The notes beneath the pieces are model-generated. The model ran no database searches. It was not told the origin of the DNA and saw only the letters and a list, made by a program, of their open reading frames with translations. From Platerodrilus igneus (Eukaryota; Arthropoda; Insecta; Coleoptera; Lycidae): a stretch of DNA of 64,000 nucleotides. Position numbers and translations under genes: made by a program. The stretch spans positions 1,173,501-1,237,500 of the forward strand of contig JARFIW010000941.1 in NCBI GenBank assembly GCA_036346225.1, in the 5' to 3' direction. Below are positions 46,481-58,184 of this stretch, piece after piece; the first letter of the stretch is position 1; each line of letters starts with the position of its first letter.

Positions 46481-47489
46481 TTATAGAGGAGTATTAAAAA
46501 TTTGTTTTACAGAGTTTGACAATACCGATGTGGAAGTCTTGTGGTTTAAACAAAACGGAACCACCTGGTATATGGAGTGAGAAAAATGTAGTTATTATAC
46601 ATAGGCTTCCTGGCTGGCTCCTCTCTCGTTTGGTGATCAAAATTGATCATTCCGCTCGCTTTATATTAAGTTGTACATTATTCTTTTAGGTTGTATAGAG
46701 AGAAAGTTATATGTCAAAGAATCCGAACGATTCTATAGCTAAATGAAAAAATTCAACGTGTTATGTATTACCCGTAGTTATGCCAAAACCTAATGGAAAT
46801 ATATTATCGTAAGAGTGAACGGTGCAGTTGTTGTACACAGGTATCCTTGCTACGGCATTTCCCACATTGGCGACTAAACCTGGTCAAGCACTCGTCCAAT
46901 ATTACGCGGAAGATGTTTTCGTTAGGGTTATATGAAGTAAACGATGTATGTAAAAGACCCCGAACAATTATAGAGCTAAAACTTAAAATTCCATGCGTTA
47001 TTACCTGGAATTATGACAAGACTTAAAGGAAAAATTTTCTTATAGGGATAAACGATGCAGTTGTTGTACATAGGTTTCCAGGCTGCGTCATCTCCCGTTT
47101 CAGTGACCAAAATTGACCACAGCGCTTGTGCGATATTACGCCGAAGATATTGAATTTGAGGTAATATGAAGAAAATGCGTGTGTCAAACATCCCGAACGA
47201 TTTTAAAGATAAAGGACAAATTCGGCACGTTATTTGTTAGTCAAACATATGCCATAGCGTTGTGGCAAAATTTTATCATAAAGGTAAACCACGTAATTGT
47301 ACACAGGTTTCCTGTTTGCCTAATCTCTTGTTTCAACGACCAAAATTCGCAAAAACCCTCGTGAAATATTACGTTGAAGATTGATTCTTCGCGGTTATAT
47401 AAAGTAAAAGGTGCATGTTCAAAAATTCCGAACAATTCTGGAGCTGAAGCATAAAATTCGATGCATTATAAATTAACTAGTCCCGGATT

Positions 47490-48072
47490 ATGCCGAAAAA
47501 GGAAACTCTAGTAGCATGTCAGAAAATTATTTTACCGTCATTGCATATCAAACTTGGTTTGATGAAGAATTTTGTCAAAGCACTACATAAAGGTTGGCTT
47601 GGATTTCAGTTTAAAAAAATTCTTACCCTGTGTGATGCCAAAATTAAAGAAGAAATTTTTATAGGGTCTGATGTAAGATAATTGATGTAATCCCTCTTTT
47701 TTATCGAGCTTCAGTATCAAAGAAAAAGAAACATAGTTGGATTTTGTCGGTGTTAAAAAAAATTTCTAAACAACCAAGTCATTAGATTTCCATAAAAATA
47801 TAAAATTAATGCTGCATGCCTATCATAAACGTATACAATGTGTCGTTAAAAAATCATTTTTTCACTGCCATTTAAGCTTCTGTCCGGAACATATGGGCTC
47901 AGTTAGCGATGAACATGGTGAACGCTTTCATCAGGAAACAGCAAAGTTTGAGAAGCGTTATAAGGGTAGATGGGAGTTTGTTATGCTTGCAGACTTCTGG
48001 TGCCTTCAGAAAGATACTACAAGGAATGTCTACACGAGCAAAGTCAATCGTTCGAAAACTGTAAGTTATTTA
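47490..48072 (+). pseudogene. Insect repeat-associated ORF fragment, unit 1
   Basis: Two pieces: LPSLHIKLGLMKNFVKAL followed by DAKIKEEIFIGSDVR, and after a break EHMGSVSDEHGERFHQETAK with KRYKGRWEFVMLADF. This motif order belongs to a protein family found in very many copies in arthropod genomes, apparently transposon-derived, with unknown function. It recurs in units 2 and 3 of the array in worse condition. Confidence 0.65.
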
Positions 48073-49439
48073 ACAAAAAGTAAAAATTTTAAATTTCTAA
48101 CTTTGTATAATTTAAAAAATGAAACTTGACGTGATGTCGTTGTGTTACTTGTAAACCTTAATTGAGTTTGAAATGAGATGTTATTATAGCAAACTGTGAA
48201 CACAGTGAATTTTTTAAAATTATGTTGCTTAGTATTATTTGTATATGATTTGTGAGAGGTGTAAAATTTCTTTTTTTTGGGCGTAAACTGTAGATTATTT
48301 TGATTTAAAACTATTGAAAAATTAGTGCAAACTGTAAAAAATAGAATTTTATCGATTTGTCTCAGCTCACTGGGGCTCGGATTTTTGGGCCGATTTGTGA
48401 GTGGGCCTGATTTTTTGAAGGTAAGTTCTCACGATCTCGTTGCAAAATCCAATTCTGAACGTTTTAGGAAAATTTGTTTTGCAGAGTATGACGATATCGC
48501 TATGGAAGACTTGTGGTTTAAACAAAACGGTACTACCTGCCATACGAAGCCAGAACGATGTAGTTATTGCACACATTTCGTTCTGTGACCAAAATTGACA
48601 ATTACCCTCGCCTTATATTATGCTGTACATTATTATTTTAGGTTGTATGGAATGAAAGTTATAAGTCAAAGACTCCGAACGATTTTATAGCTAAAAGAAA
48701 AAAATTCGACGCGTTACTTATTACCCGGAGTTATGCCAAAACCTAGTACAAATATTTTATCGTAAGATTGAACGGTGCAGTTGTTGTACACAAGTTTCCT
48801 AGCTGCGTCATTTCTTGCTTTGGTGACCAAACCTAGTCAAACGCTCGTCCAATATTACGCGTAAGATTTTTTCTTTTGGATTATGTGAAATAAAAGATGT
48901 ATGTAAAAGACCCCGAACAATTATAGAGCTAAAACTCAAAATTCCATGCGTTATTACCTGGAATTAAGCCAAAATTTAAAGGAAAAATTTTATTATAAGG
49001 ATAAACGCTGCAGTGGTTGTATATAGGTTTCCAGGCTGCGTCATCTCCGGTTTCAGTGACCAAAATTGATCACAACGTTCGTGCGATATTATACGCCGAA
49101 GGTATTGAATTTGAGGTAATATGAAGAAAATACGTGTGTCAAAGACCCCGAACGATTTTAGAGATAAAGGACAAAATCCGACACGTTATTTGTTAGTCAA
49201 AATTATGCCAAAGCGTAGTGGCAAAATTTTATCATAAAAGTAAAATACGTAGTTGTACACAGATTTTTTGGTTGCGTAATCTCTTGTTTCAATGACCAAA
49301 ATTGGCCAATACCCTCTTGAAATATTACTCTGAGGATTGATTCTTCGCGGTTATATAAAGCAATAGGTGCGTGTTCAAAGATTCCGAACAATTCTGGAAC
49401 TGAAGCATAAAGTTTAGTGCATTATAAATTAACTACCGT

Positions 49440-50068
49440 CGGATTATACCGAAAAAGGAACCATTAGTACCATCTGAGAAAATTATTTTACCGTCATTGC
49501 ATATTAAACTTGGTATGATGAAAATTTTTTCAAAGCACTAAATAGGATTGACTTGGATTTCAGTTTTAAAAAATTCTTATCCTAAGTGACGTCAAAATTA
49601 AAGAAGAATTTTTATAGGGTCTGATATAAAAAACTTGATGCAATCTGTCTTTTTTATCGAACTTTAGTTTCAAAGGACAAGAAACATGGTTGGATTTTGT
49701 CGATGTTATAAAAATTTTCTCGGCAACCAAGTCATTAGATTTCCATAAAGACATAAAATTAATGCTGCAACGCCTATCATAAACGTATGCAATGTGTCAT
49801 TAAAAGTTCATTTCCTAACTGCCATTTAAGGTTCTGTCCAGAAAATATGGGATCAGTTAACGATGAACATGGTAAACGCTATCATCAAGAAATAGCAAAG
49901 TTTGAGAAGCGTTATAAGGATAGATGGACGTTTGTTATGCTTGCAGACTCCTGTTGGTGCCTTCAGAAAGATTCTACGAGGAATGTCTACACGAACAAAG
50001 TCAATCGTTCGAAAAAATATAAGGTATTTAACGAAAAAGAAAAATTTTATATTCCTAATTTTGCATAA
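49440..50068 (+). pseudogene. Insect repeat-associated ORF fragment, unit 2
   Basis: Decayed second copy. The PSLHIKLGMMK-like part near 49490-49530 is broken. The better part (49787-50068) keeps ENMGSVNDEHGKRYHQEIAK and DRWTFVMLADSCWCLQKD. A third copy near 51470-51690 keeps only pieces. Confidence 0.6.
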
Positions 50069-50512
50069 TTTAAAAAAATGAATAAATGGTTCTTACTATG
50101 AAACTTGACGTGATGTGATTGTTTTACTTATAAACCTTAATTGTGTTTGAAGTGAGATGTTATTACTGCATACTGTAAACCCAGTGAATTTCTTTTTATT
50201 TTGTTGCATAGTGATATTAGTATACGATTTGTGAGAGAAACAGAATTTCTTTTTTTTTGGCCGTAAACTGTAGATTATTTTGATTCAAAACTTTATTGAG
50301 AAATTAGTGCAAACTGCAAAAAAATTTGATTGTTTTTTCTCAGCTTGCAGGGGCTCAGATTTTTGGGCCGGTACCTGAATGAGCCTAATTTTTTTGAAGG
50401 TTCTCACGATCTAGCTGCAAAACCCAATTCTGAACGTTTTAGGGGAATAATAAAAATTTGTTTTGCAGAGTTTGACGATACCGCTGTGGAAGACTTGTGG
50501 TTTAAACAAAAC

Positions 50513-50815
50513 TTGGGGCGGCTTCGTGGCAAAGTTGGTATGCGTGTCACTACTACGCCCAAGGTCTCGGGTTCGAATCCCGACACGGTCCGCTTGAAAA
50601 ATGATAGGCGAGCATTTTTTACAAAAATACACCCTCATTCGGTTGAGAGGTAAAATGGAGGTCCCGTGTGTGTGTGTGTTGTCACACACGTTAAAGATGC
50701 CTACCTTGCTTGAAACAGCAAGGGTTCGGCAAAATTCAAAAATTTTCAGGTAAAAAAAAGCCGCTTCCTGACCAATGTAGTACCTTCGGGTGGAGCATTG
50801 GAAAATCATACGTAG
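50513..50815 (+). mobile_element. tRNA-derived SINE, full-length
   Basis: 303 bp between perfect 14-bp target duplications GGTTTAAACAAAAC (50499-50512 and 50816-50829). The 5' end resembles a tRNA gene with box A (GTGGCAAAGTTGGTA, 50526-50540) and a canonical box B (GGTTCGAATCC, 50570-50580). The body includes a GT run. The 3' part has a 30-nt hairpin (50772-50801) shared with the LINE 3' UTR. It sits in the higher-order repeat, so it arrived after that unit formed. Confidence 0.93.
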
Positions 50816-52736
50816 GGTTTAAACAAAACGGTACCACCTGCCATACGAAGTGAAAACGATGTAGTTATTGCACACAGATTTCCTGGCTGCGTCACCTCTC
50901 GTTTGGTGACCAAAATTGACCATTATGCTCACCCTATATTATGCTGTACATATTTATTTTAGATTGTATGAAATGAAAGCTATATGTCAAAGAGTCCGAA
51001 CGATTCTATAGCTAAAGGAGAAACATTCGAAGCGTTATGTATTACCTAATGCAAATATTTTATCGTCAGATTGAACGGTGCAGTTGTTGTACACAGGTTT
51101 CCCAACTGCGTCATTTCTTGCTTTGGTGACCAAACCCGGTCAAGCGCTTGTTCGATATTACGCGGAAGATGTTTTCTTTTGGATTATATGAAATAAAAGA
51201 TGTATGTAAAAGACTCCGAACAATTATTGAGCTATGCCAAAAAATTTTATTATACGTATAAACGATGCAGTTGTTGTACATAGGCTTCCGGGCTGCGTCA
51301 TCTCCAGTTTCAGTGACCAAAATTGACCACAGCGCTCAAAGACAAAGAAACATGGTTGGATTTCGTCGATGTTACAAAAATTTTCTCGGCAATCAAGTCA
51401 TTAGATTTCCATAAAGACATAAAATTGATGCTGCAACGCTTATCATAAACGTATGCAATGTGTCATTAAAAGTTTATTTACTAACTGCCATGTAAGCTTC
51501 TTTTTGGAAAATATGGGCTGAGTTAGCGATAAACATGGTGAACGCTTTCATCGGGAAATAGCAAAGTTTGAAAAGCGTTATAAGGCTAGATGGGAGTTTG
51601 TTATGTTTGCAGACCTGTTGGTACCTTCAAAGAGCTACTACGAGGAATGTCTACATGAGCAAGGCCAATCGTTAAAAAGATGTAAGTTATTTAATGAAAA
51701 ACAAACATTTTATATCTCTAATTTTGCATAATTTACAAAAATGAATAAACATTTTTTACTATGAAACTTTTCATATAAAATGAGATGTTATTAATGCATA
51801 CTATAAACCCAGTAATTGTTTTTTATTTGTTGCAAAGTGTTATTAATATATGGTGTGTGAGAGAAATAGAATTTCATTTTTTTCGTTTTGCCGTAAACTG
51901 TAGATCATTTTTGATTCACAATTTATTGAGAAATTAGTGCAAACTAGAAAAATTTTGATTGTTTTGCCTTGGCTTACTTGAGTTGGGGCATTGGGCCGGT
52001 GCACGAATGGGCCGGATCTTTTTGAAGGTTCTTGTGATCTTGCTGAAACAGCCAATTCGGAACGTTATAGGGGAATATTAAAAATTTGTTTTGCAGAGTT
52101 TGACGATACAGCCGTGGAAGACTTGTGGTTTAAACAAAGCGGTACCACTTGGTGTACGGAGTGAGAAAAATGTAGTTATTAAACACAGATTTCGTGACTG
52201 GATCACCTCTCGTTCGATGACCAAAATTGATCATTACGCTCGCTCTATATTATTCGTTTAGGTTGTATGGAAAGAAAGTTATATGTCAAAGACTCCGAAC
52301 GATTCTATAGCTAAAGGGAAAAAAATCGACACGGTACGTATTACCTGGAGTAATGCCAAAACCTAATGCAAATATTTTATCGTAAGATTAAACGGTGCAG
52401 TTGTACACAGCTTTCAGAGCTGCGTCATTTCATGCCTTGGTGACCAAACCTGGTCAAGTGCTCGTCCGATATTACGCGGAAGATGTTTCCTTTTGGATTA
52501 TATGAAGTAAAAGATGTATGTAAAAAACCCCGAACAATTATAGAGCTAAAACTCAAAATTCCATGCGCTATTATCAGAAAATATGCCAAAACCCAAAGGA
52601 AAAATTTTATTATAAGGACAAACGATGTAATATGAAGTAATATAAAGAAAATGCGTGTGTCAAAGACCCCGAACGATTTTAGAGATAAAGCACAAAATTT
52701 GTCACGTTATTTATTAGTTAAAATTATGCCAAAGCG

Positions 52737-52783
52737 AGTTATGTATCCCCCAATCTATATATTCCAAGACCCGAAACGTAACT
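52737..52783 (+). mobile_element. Miniature 47-bp errantivirus LTR remnant with 4-bp duplication
   Basis: Starts AGTTATGTATCCCCCAAT and ends CCGAAACGTAACT, i.e. both LTR termini with the middle gone. It is flanked by AGCG on both sides (52733-52736, 52784-52787). Unit 2 of the array has the empty site (GCCAAAGCGTAGTGG near 49207), which proves insertion. Confidence 0.85.
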
Positions 52784-54699
52784 AGCGTAATGGCAAAATT
52801 TTATCATAATAATTGTACACAGGATTCCTGGCTGCGTAATCTCTAGTGTCAATGACCAATAGCTGAAACATAAAATTCAATGTATTAAAAATTAACTACT
52901 GTCGGATTATGCCGAAAAAAGGAACCTTCAGTAGCACGTGAGAAAATTATTTTACCGTCATTGCATACTGTAAACTCGGTGAACTTTTTTTAAAATTTTG
53001 TCGCATAATGTTAGTATTATATGATTTTTGAGAGAAATAGAATTTCGTTTTTTTGGCCGTAAACTGTAGATTATTTTGATTCACAACTTTATTGAGAAAT
53101 TAGTGCAAACTGTTAGAAAAGAATGTGATTGTTTTGCTTACTGGAGCTCGGATTTTGGGCCAGTACGTGAATGAACCTAATGAGGTTCCATAATCTCGCT
53201 GCAAAATCCAGTTCTAAACGTTTTAGAGGAATAATAAAAAGTTTGTTTTGCCCTTGCCATACGGAGTAACAACGATGCACTTATTGCACATAGATTTCCT
53301 GGCCGGGTCAGCTCTCATTCGGTAACCAAAATTGACTATTAGGTCCGCCCTATATTACGCTGTACATTTTTCTTTAGGTTGTATGGAGTGAAAGTTATAT
53401 GTCAAAGACTCCGAACGATTCTATAGCTAAAGGACAAAATTATTACCCGGAGTTATGCCAAAACCTAATGCAAATATTTTATCATAAGATTGAACGGTGC
53501 TGTTGTTGTACACGGGTTTCCTATCTATAGAATTTTTAGCTTTGGTGACCAAGTCTAGCAAGTCGTCCGTTCGATATTACGCGGAAGATGTTTTCTTTTG
53601 GGTTATATGAAGTAAAAGATGTATGTAAAAGACCTCAAACAATTATAGAGCTAAAACTCAAAATTTCATGCGTTATTACATGGAATTATGCCAAAAGCTA
53701 AAGGAAACATTTTATTATAAGGATAAACGATGCAGTTGTTGTACATAGGTTTCCAGACGGCGTAATCTCCCGTTTCAGTGAGCAAAATTGACCACAATGC
53801 TCGTGCGATATTACCTTGAAGATGTTCCATTTGGGTTAATATGAAGAAAATGCGTGACTCAAAGACCCCGAACGATTTTAGAGATAAAGGGCAAAATTCG
53901 GCGCGTTATTTGTTAGTCAAAATTACGCCAAACAGTAATGGCAAAATTTTATCATAAAGGTGCACGATGCAGTTGTTGTACACAGGCTTCCTGGTTGCAG
54001 CACCTCTCGTTTCAGTTAACGAAAATTGGTGACAATAGTCGTGCGATATAAGGCTGAAGATTTTCTCTTTGGAGTAATATGAAAAAAATGTTAATGTCAA
54101 AGACCCCGAACAATTTTAGAGATGAAGGACAAAATTCAGCGCGTTATTTGTTAGTCAAAATTATGCTAAAAGGTAATGGAAAAATTTTATCATAAAGGTG
54201 AACGTTGCAGTTGTATACACAGATTTCCTGGCTACCTAATTTCTCGTTTCAATGACTAAAATTGGACAATACCCTCGTGAGATATTACGCTGAGGATTTT
54301 TTCTTTGAGGTTACATGAAGCAAAAGGTGAATGTTCAAAGATTCCGAACAATTCTAGAGCTGAAGGAAAAAATCCAAAGCATTATAAATTAGCTACAGCT
54401 GGAATGTTGCCGAAACGTAATAGAAAATATTGTCGTAAGGGTGTAAGTCTGTAAGGTCATTTTCTGTTTAATGTTTAAACTGTATCTTAAAATAAAAATA
54501 TTAAACCTTTAACAAAACCAATGTGGTTGTAGCTGCCTTTGAAATTACACTTTAATTCAATAGTTTTTTGTGTAGTTTTGCTTTAGGACGCCTTTTTTGA
54601 TGTAAAAATATTACAACCGATTTAATAAATGTTCTCTTAGATATGAAGCTACTTTCACGTACTTATATAAAATACACATGTGACCCTGAGACTACTTAC

Positions 54700-54828
54700 G
54701 TACGATATTGTAACAGGATTTGTTAACAAAGTACATATTTTGACCACAATCACATGATCTATTTTGACAAACACCATTAAACCCAGCACATTGCACATCT
54801 TCTTCACAAGGAAATCCGTATGTTGACA
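54700..54828 (-). CDS. Host gene, EB-module exon 3
   Basis: 129-bp exon after acceptor TTTGTAG and before donor GTAAGT. It encodes one EB module: YGFPCEEDVQCAGFNGVCQ, then NRSCDCGQNMYFVNKSCYN, six cysteines. Both ends are phase 1. It ends in a donor, so the gene continues to lower coordinates, into the repeat-filled region; the EB exons near 32.8 kb are the best visible continuation. Confidence 0.83.
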
Positions 54829-54876
54829 CTACAAATAAATAACATAATTAAGATCGGGGCCAAAAGGTCAACACAC

Positions 54877-55158
54877 CATTTATACAACGTCTCTTGCTCG
54901 TGGAACTAACAAAATTCCGAATACAATCACATTTTCCTTTTTTGCTGCAAAATGAGTTTTCAACCAAACACTGAATTGAACGCCTGCAAGTTTCTCCAAC
55001 TACTGAAATTGGCGCATCTGCTATGAAATTGGTTTCTTCACAATCATTGTTGGTGCAAATGCAGACATTATCTCTACAAATATAACCTAGTGCTCCAATT
55101 ACATCACATTCGTTATCAGTTTGGCACTGAATTCTTAAATCAGGTTTTACTACACTTT
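54877..55158 (-). CDS. Host gene, EB-module exon 2
   Basis: 282-bp exon after acceptor TTTTTTCTTAG, donor GTGTGT. It encodes two EB modules (CQTDNECDVIGALGYICRDN and CRRSIQCLVENSFCSKKGKC), each with six cysteines, joined by an acidic linker. Phase 1 at both ends. Intron 1 is only 55 bp and intron 2 only 48 bp, in contrast to the proposed ~22-kb next intron. Confidence 0.85.
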
Positions 55159-55213
55159 CTAAGAAAAAATCAGAAACAAGACCGATTATTTGTGATTGTT
55201 AATAAAAACTCAC

Positions 55214-55298
55214 CTTGGGCCATGACAACATACTTAACAAAACACAAACACGTAAGAAAGATTATAGAAAATATCACAGTTTTGAAAAAAGTTGCCAT
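55214..55298 (-). CDS. Host gene, exon 1 (start codon and signal peptide)
   Basis: ATG at 55298 starts MATFFKTVIFSIIFLTCLCF, then VKYVVMAQ, a clear signal peptide with a long hydrophobic core and cleavage expected near VVMA-Q. The exon ends at donor GTGAGT, phase 1. With exons 2 and 3 it gives a secreted protein of at least three EB modules, a family found in arthropods and nematodes whose members are extracellular, sometimes immune- or matrix-related. Specific function unknown. The whole reading frame through three exons is uninterrupted. Confidence 0.86.
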
Positions 55299-56309
55299 AG
55301 CTGTACGTGTTTGTGTAGAATACTTGCAGATAACACTGGTCAACTCCCAATGTCGGAAAGATTAAGAAGTTAGGAATGTCCCACCACTCTAAAGAATTTA
55401 GTGATAAACCAAAATTTTCGAATTCGCCGGGTGATATTAAGATTAAATATAATTGGGTAATAATGTGTTCTGTTACAACATATTATGAACTATTTAATAA
55501 TAAGAGAAACGATAGATAAATAAATGATGCAGAACTATGCACTATTACTCACACTTTGATAAATTTATATATTTATAAATGCACTTTATAATTTGTTAAA
55601 CGGTATATTTGGTACAAATAGATAATAATACAGGGTTCCTGTAAAAAAGAAACTCATGTAATGTAATCAAGAACTGAGTTTATTATAAAACCATTGTGTA
55701 ATAGTGCAACATTTTGAAATTAAGATTTCGTTAAAAATAAATACAAGATACACCAAAATAAACAGTACTGAAAATGAAAATTGGGAATTTTCAGTGTTAA
55801 TTTTAGTGTGATTGATATAGGTTTGGAAATTTTTTCAAAACACACCGTTATTTTTACATTTTTACTATTAATTTATAAGGCCTCCAGGTAGTAAGGTTTC
55901 TACACCTTCGACAATCTTTTCTATCCAGAATGACCAGAACTCCAGTAAGCATGCGTGCAAAACGTGCACTGCACACGGGTAGTATATTCAAGGGGTGGTT
56001 ACGGTACAAGTTTTACATTCACAATTTAACTTACGACAAAAAAATTAAAACGTTAGCCAAAAATTCTGTTCTGAACGAACCTGTACGTTAAAGAAGTTCT
56101 AGAATATTAGAACGGGTAGAATGGCTTGCTTGTTTTAGGGAGCTAAAGAGCCAAACTATACGTTTAACCAAATTATTGAAGTCTTTAGCGAGGAACCAAA
56201 CTAAGACAGGTCTCCTAAAGAAGGCAGCAGCTCTTTTGGTACTTAGGGTGGCAGAGACCAGAGGGTCGGTATGGTATATAAAGACACACTACTGCGACCA
56301 CCATATTAC
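55299..56309. other. Upstream region of the EB-module gene
   Basis: Non-coding AT-rich DNA upstream of the minus-strand start codon. No convincing TATA box or second gene is seen; the promoter should lie in the right-hand vicinity of 55298. Confidence 0.5.
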
Positions 56310-56322
56310 CTCCCAAGTATAC

Positions 56323-56620
56323 ATTAAATGTGATTTTCCAATGCTCCACCCGAAGGTACTACATTGGCCAGGAAGCGAGTTTTTGTTACCTGGACAATTT
56401 TGAATTTTGCCGAATCCTTGCTGTTCCAAGCTTGGTAGGGATCTTTAACGTGCGTGATAACACACACACACGGGACCTCCATTTTACCTCTCATCCGAAC
56501 GAGGGTGTATTTTTGCGAAAAATGCTCGCCAAACATTTTTCAAGCGGACCGTGTCGGGATTCGAACCCGGGACCTAGGGCGTAGTAGTCACACACATACC
56601 ACTACGCCACGGAGCCGCCT
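56323..56620 (-). mobile_element. tRNA-derived SINE, full-length
   Basis: 298 bp on the minus strand between perfect 13-bp duplications CTCCCAAGTATAC (56310-56322 and 56621-56633). Box B is GGTTCGAATCC (inverse at 56557-56567) and box A is TGGCGTAGTGG (inverse near 56600-56610), close to the tRNA consensus. The 3' hairpin is at 56338-56367. It is the best-preserved tRNA part of the three copies. Confidence 0.93.
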
Positions 56621-56689
56621 CTCCCAAGTATACAGCGTACTACAATTGTTACTTAAGATAATGGCATCCTCTGGGGTAAAAAAATTTCC

Positions 56690-57545
56690 GAAGTCAAAGT
56701 AGTCCCCATTCAGATCTTCGGGAGGGAACTATTTAGGAGAATGGGATCGGAAAATTTAAACGAAGAGCCGGGAAAATTTGCAATTCGGAGCGTGGAATGT
56801 CAGAAACATGTAGCAAGTAGAGAATCTGAAAATTATAGTGGATAGGTTAGCATTAGACATAGTAGGGATAAGTGAAGTTCGGAGACTAGAGGCGGAGGAT
56901 TTTTGGATCGAAGAGTTAAGGTATTTCATATAGAATCAAACGAAGGAAATTCGGCTGTGGTGATAGTTATGCGGAAAAAGATAGGAACCTATGTAGAAAA
57001 CTACTTGCAAAAAAACAAAAGAGCACTCCTGACTAAATTATAATTTAAACCGGTTAATACATTAATAATACAAGTATACATGTCCATTTGTAGCTACAGG
57101 AAGAAGCAAAAACGATCTACAAAGATATCGAAAACATACTAAAATTCTTAATAGAGTGTCAACATTTAATAATTAGGAGACATTTTGGCGCAGTGGACGT
57201 GAAGGTAGGGGAAGAGCGGTAGTAGGTTTATATGGATTAGGCACGACAAACCACAGGGAAATAAACTGGTAGAATTTTACAAAAAAAAAATTAATCATTA
57301 TAAACCCATTATTTTAACATCATACTAGTAGACGATTCACGTTTAAGATGCCAGGAGATATAGGAAGCTATCAAATAGATTACATTCTTGTGCGACAACC
57401 GTTTATGAATCAAGTAAAAGACTGTAGAAGTTGCCCAAAAGCAGATATAGACACTGACCACAACAAAGCAATTATAAAAGCCGCTCTTAAATTTAAAAAC
57501 TTGAAAAAAAGAACGAAAAAGTACACTTCGACGTTGAGAAACTAA
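56690..57545 (+). pseudogene. LINE endonuclease domain (APE type), broken
   Basis: Frame-broken remains of an apurinic-type endonuclease of a non-LTR element. Recognisable pieces are a GAWNVRNM-like start near 56798, GLYGLGTTNHREINW near 57220 and, in the open frame 57348-57545, PGDIGSYQIDYILVRQPF followed by the catalytic-type DTDHNKAIIKAALKFK. It belongs to the type often mis-annotated as craniofacial development protein 2 in insects. The LINE is interrupted at about 57620 by the errantivirus-like provirus and resumes at 63.3 kb. Confidence 0.78.
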
Positions 57546-57626
57546 AAATAAAGATTTTCACGATCTAACGAATTTGTTAAACCTCTTATGTTTTGACTTT
57601 GATGTCTTTAATTTGAATTTGCCGCG

Positions 57627-58151
57627 AGTTAGATTTTGGGCCTCTTGGAGCGGCTTTTTAAAAAGGCTTCTTACAAAAACTCTTCTAACAAATTTATTTA
57701 AACCAGAAAATACAATGGAAATTAACAAAAGGTTGCATTATATGCATTAACGCTTTTAACAAGCAAAATTACTTTTCACTAATTAATTAAACAAAATTGA
57801 GTAGCTTGAACAATGTTAAAGTTGTGAAGCTCGATACTGACTGGCCATCTTGGGCTCCTGAGGGTATTTATGCTGTCCCTGCCCTCACATTGCTTGTGGG
57901 AACTGCAGAGCTCATGTCTGCTATTTTTTTTATTCATTTATACAATACAAAGTAACAATCTTAATTCTAACAATAAGTTTCTTACAATCTATTGTGATCT
58001 GCACCTGCAGTGTCAAGTTACGTCTAAAATACAATGTATTCGCATCCGTTCTCGTGTCTGGTTTAAGAACTTCGAATAACCATTGTTGCATCTAACTTAC
58101 GTTTTAATGGTTCTATTTAACAATATATATTGATTTGGGGGATATGTAACT
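57627..58151 (-). repeat. 3' LTR of the errantivirus-like provirus
   Basis: 525 bp reading AGTTACATATCCCCCAAATC...AAAATCTAACT on the minus strand. The TATA box is seen inverted near 57865 (GTATTTATGC). A purine-rich tract (GAGAGG) precedes it, as expected for the plus-strand primer. Confidence 0.82.
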
Positions 58152-58184
58152 CCTCTCGACGTAGATAAAAATTAAGGATTCTAC

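Larger units (their letters stand above)
46490..54470. repeat. Degenerate higher-order tandem repeat, ~2-kb units of ~235-bp subrepeats
   Basis: The marker GGAAGACTTGTGGTTTAAAC occurs near 46531 (one change), 48503, 50486 and 52114, a spacing of about 1.97-1.98 kb before deletions shorten later units. Each unit has a short mariner-like transposase fragment (AEFDDTAVEDLWFKQN), then three to five subrepeats of about 235 bp. A subrepeat contains GATGCAGTTGTTGTACACAGG, CAGTGACCAAAATTGACCAC, GCGATATTACGC and CAAAGACCCCGAACGATT. A fragment of an insect repeat-associated ORF follows. Later units are partly deleted. Confidence 0.85.

Noticed and set aside
50521..50600. A tRNA gene
   Set aside because: Box A and box B are present, but the sequence lacks a foldable anticodon arm in the usual spacing and lies at the head of a 303-bp element with 14-bp target duplications, so it is a SINE.
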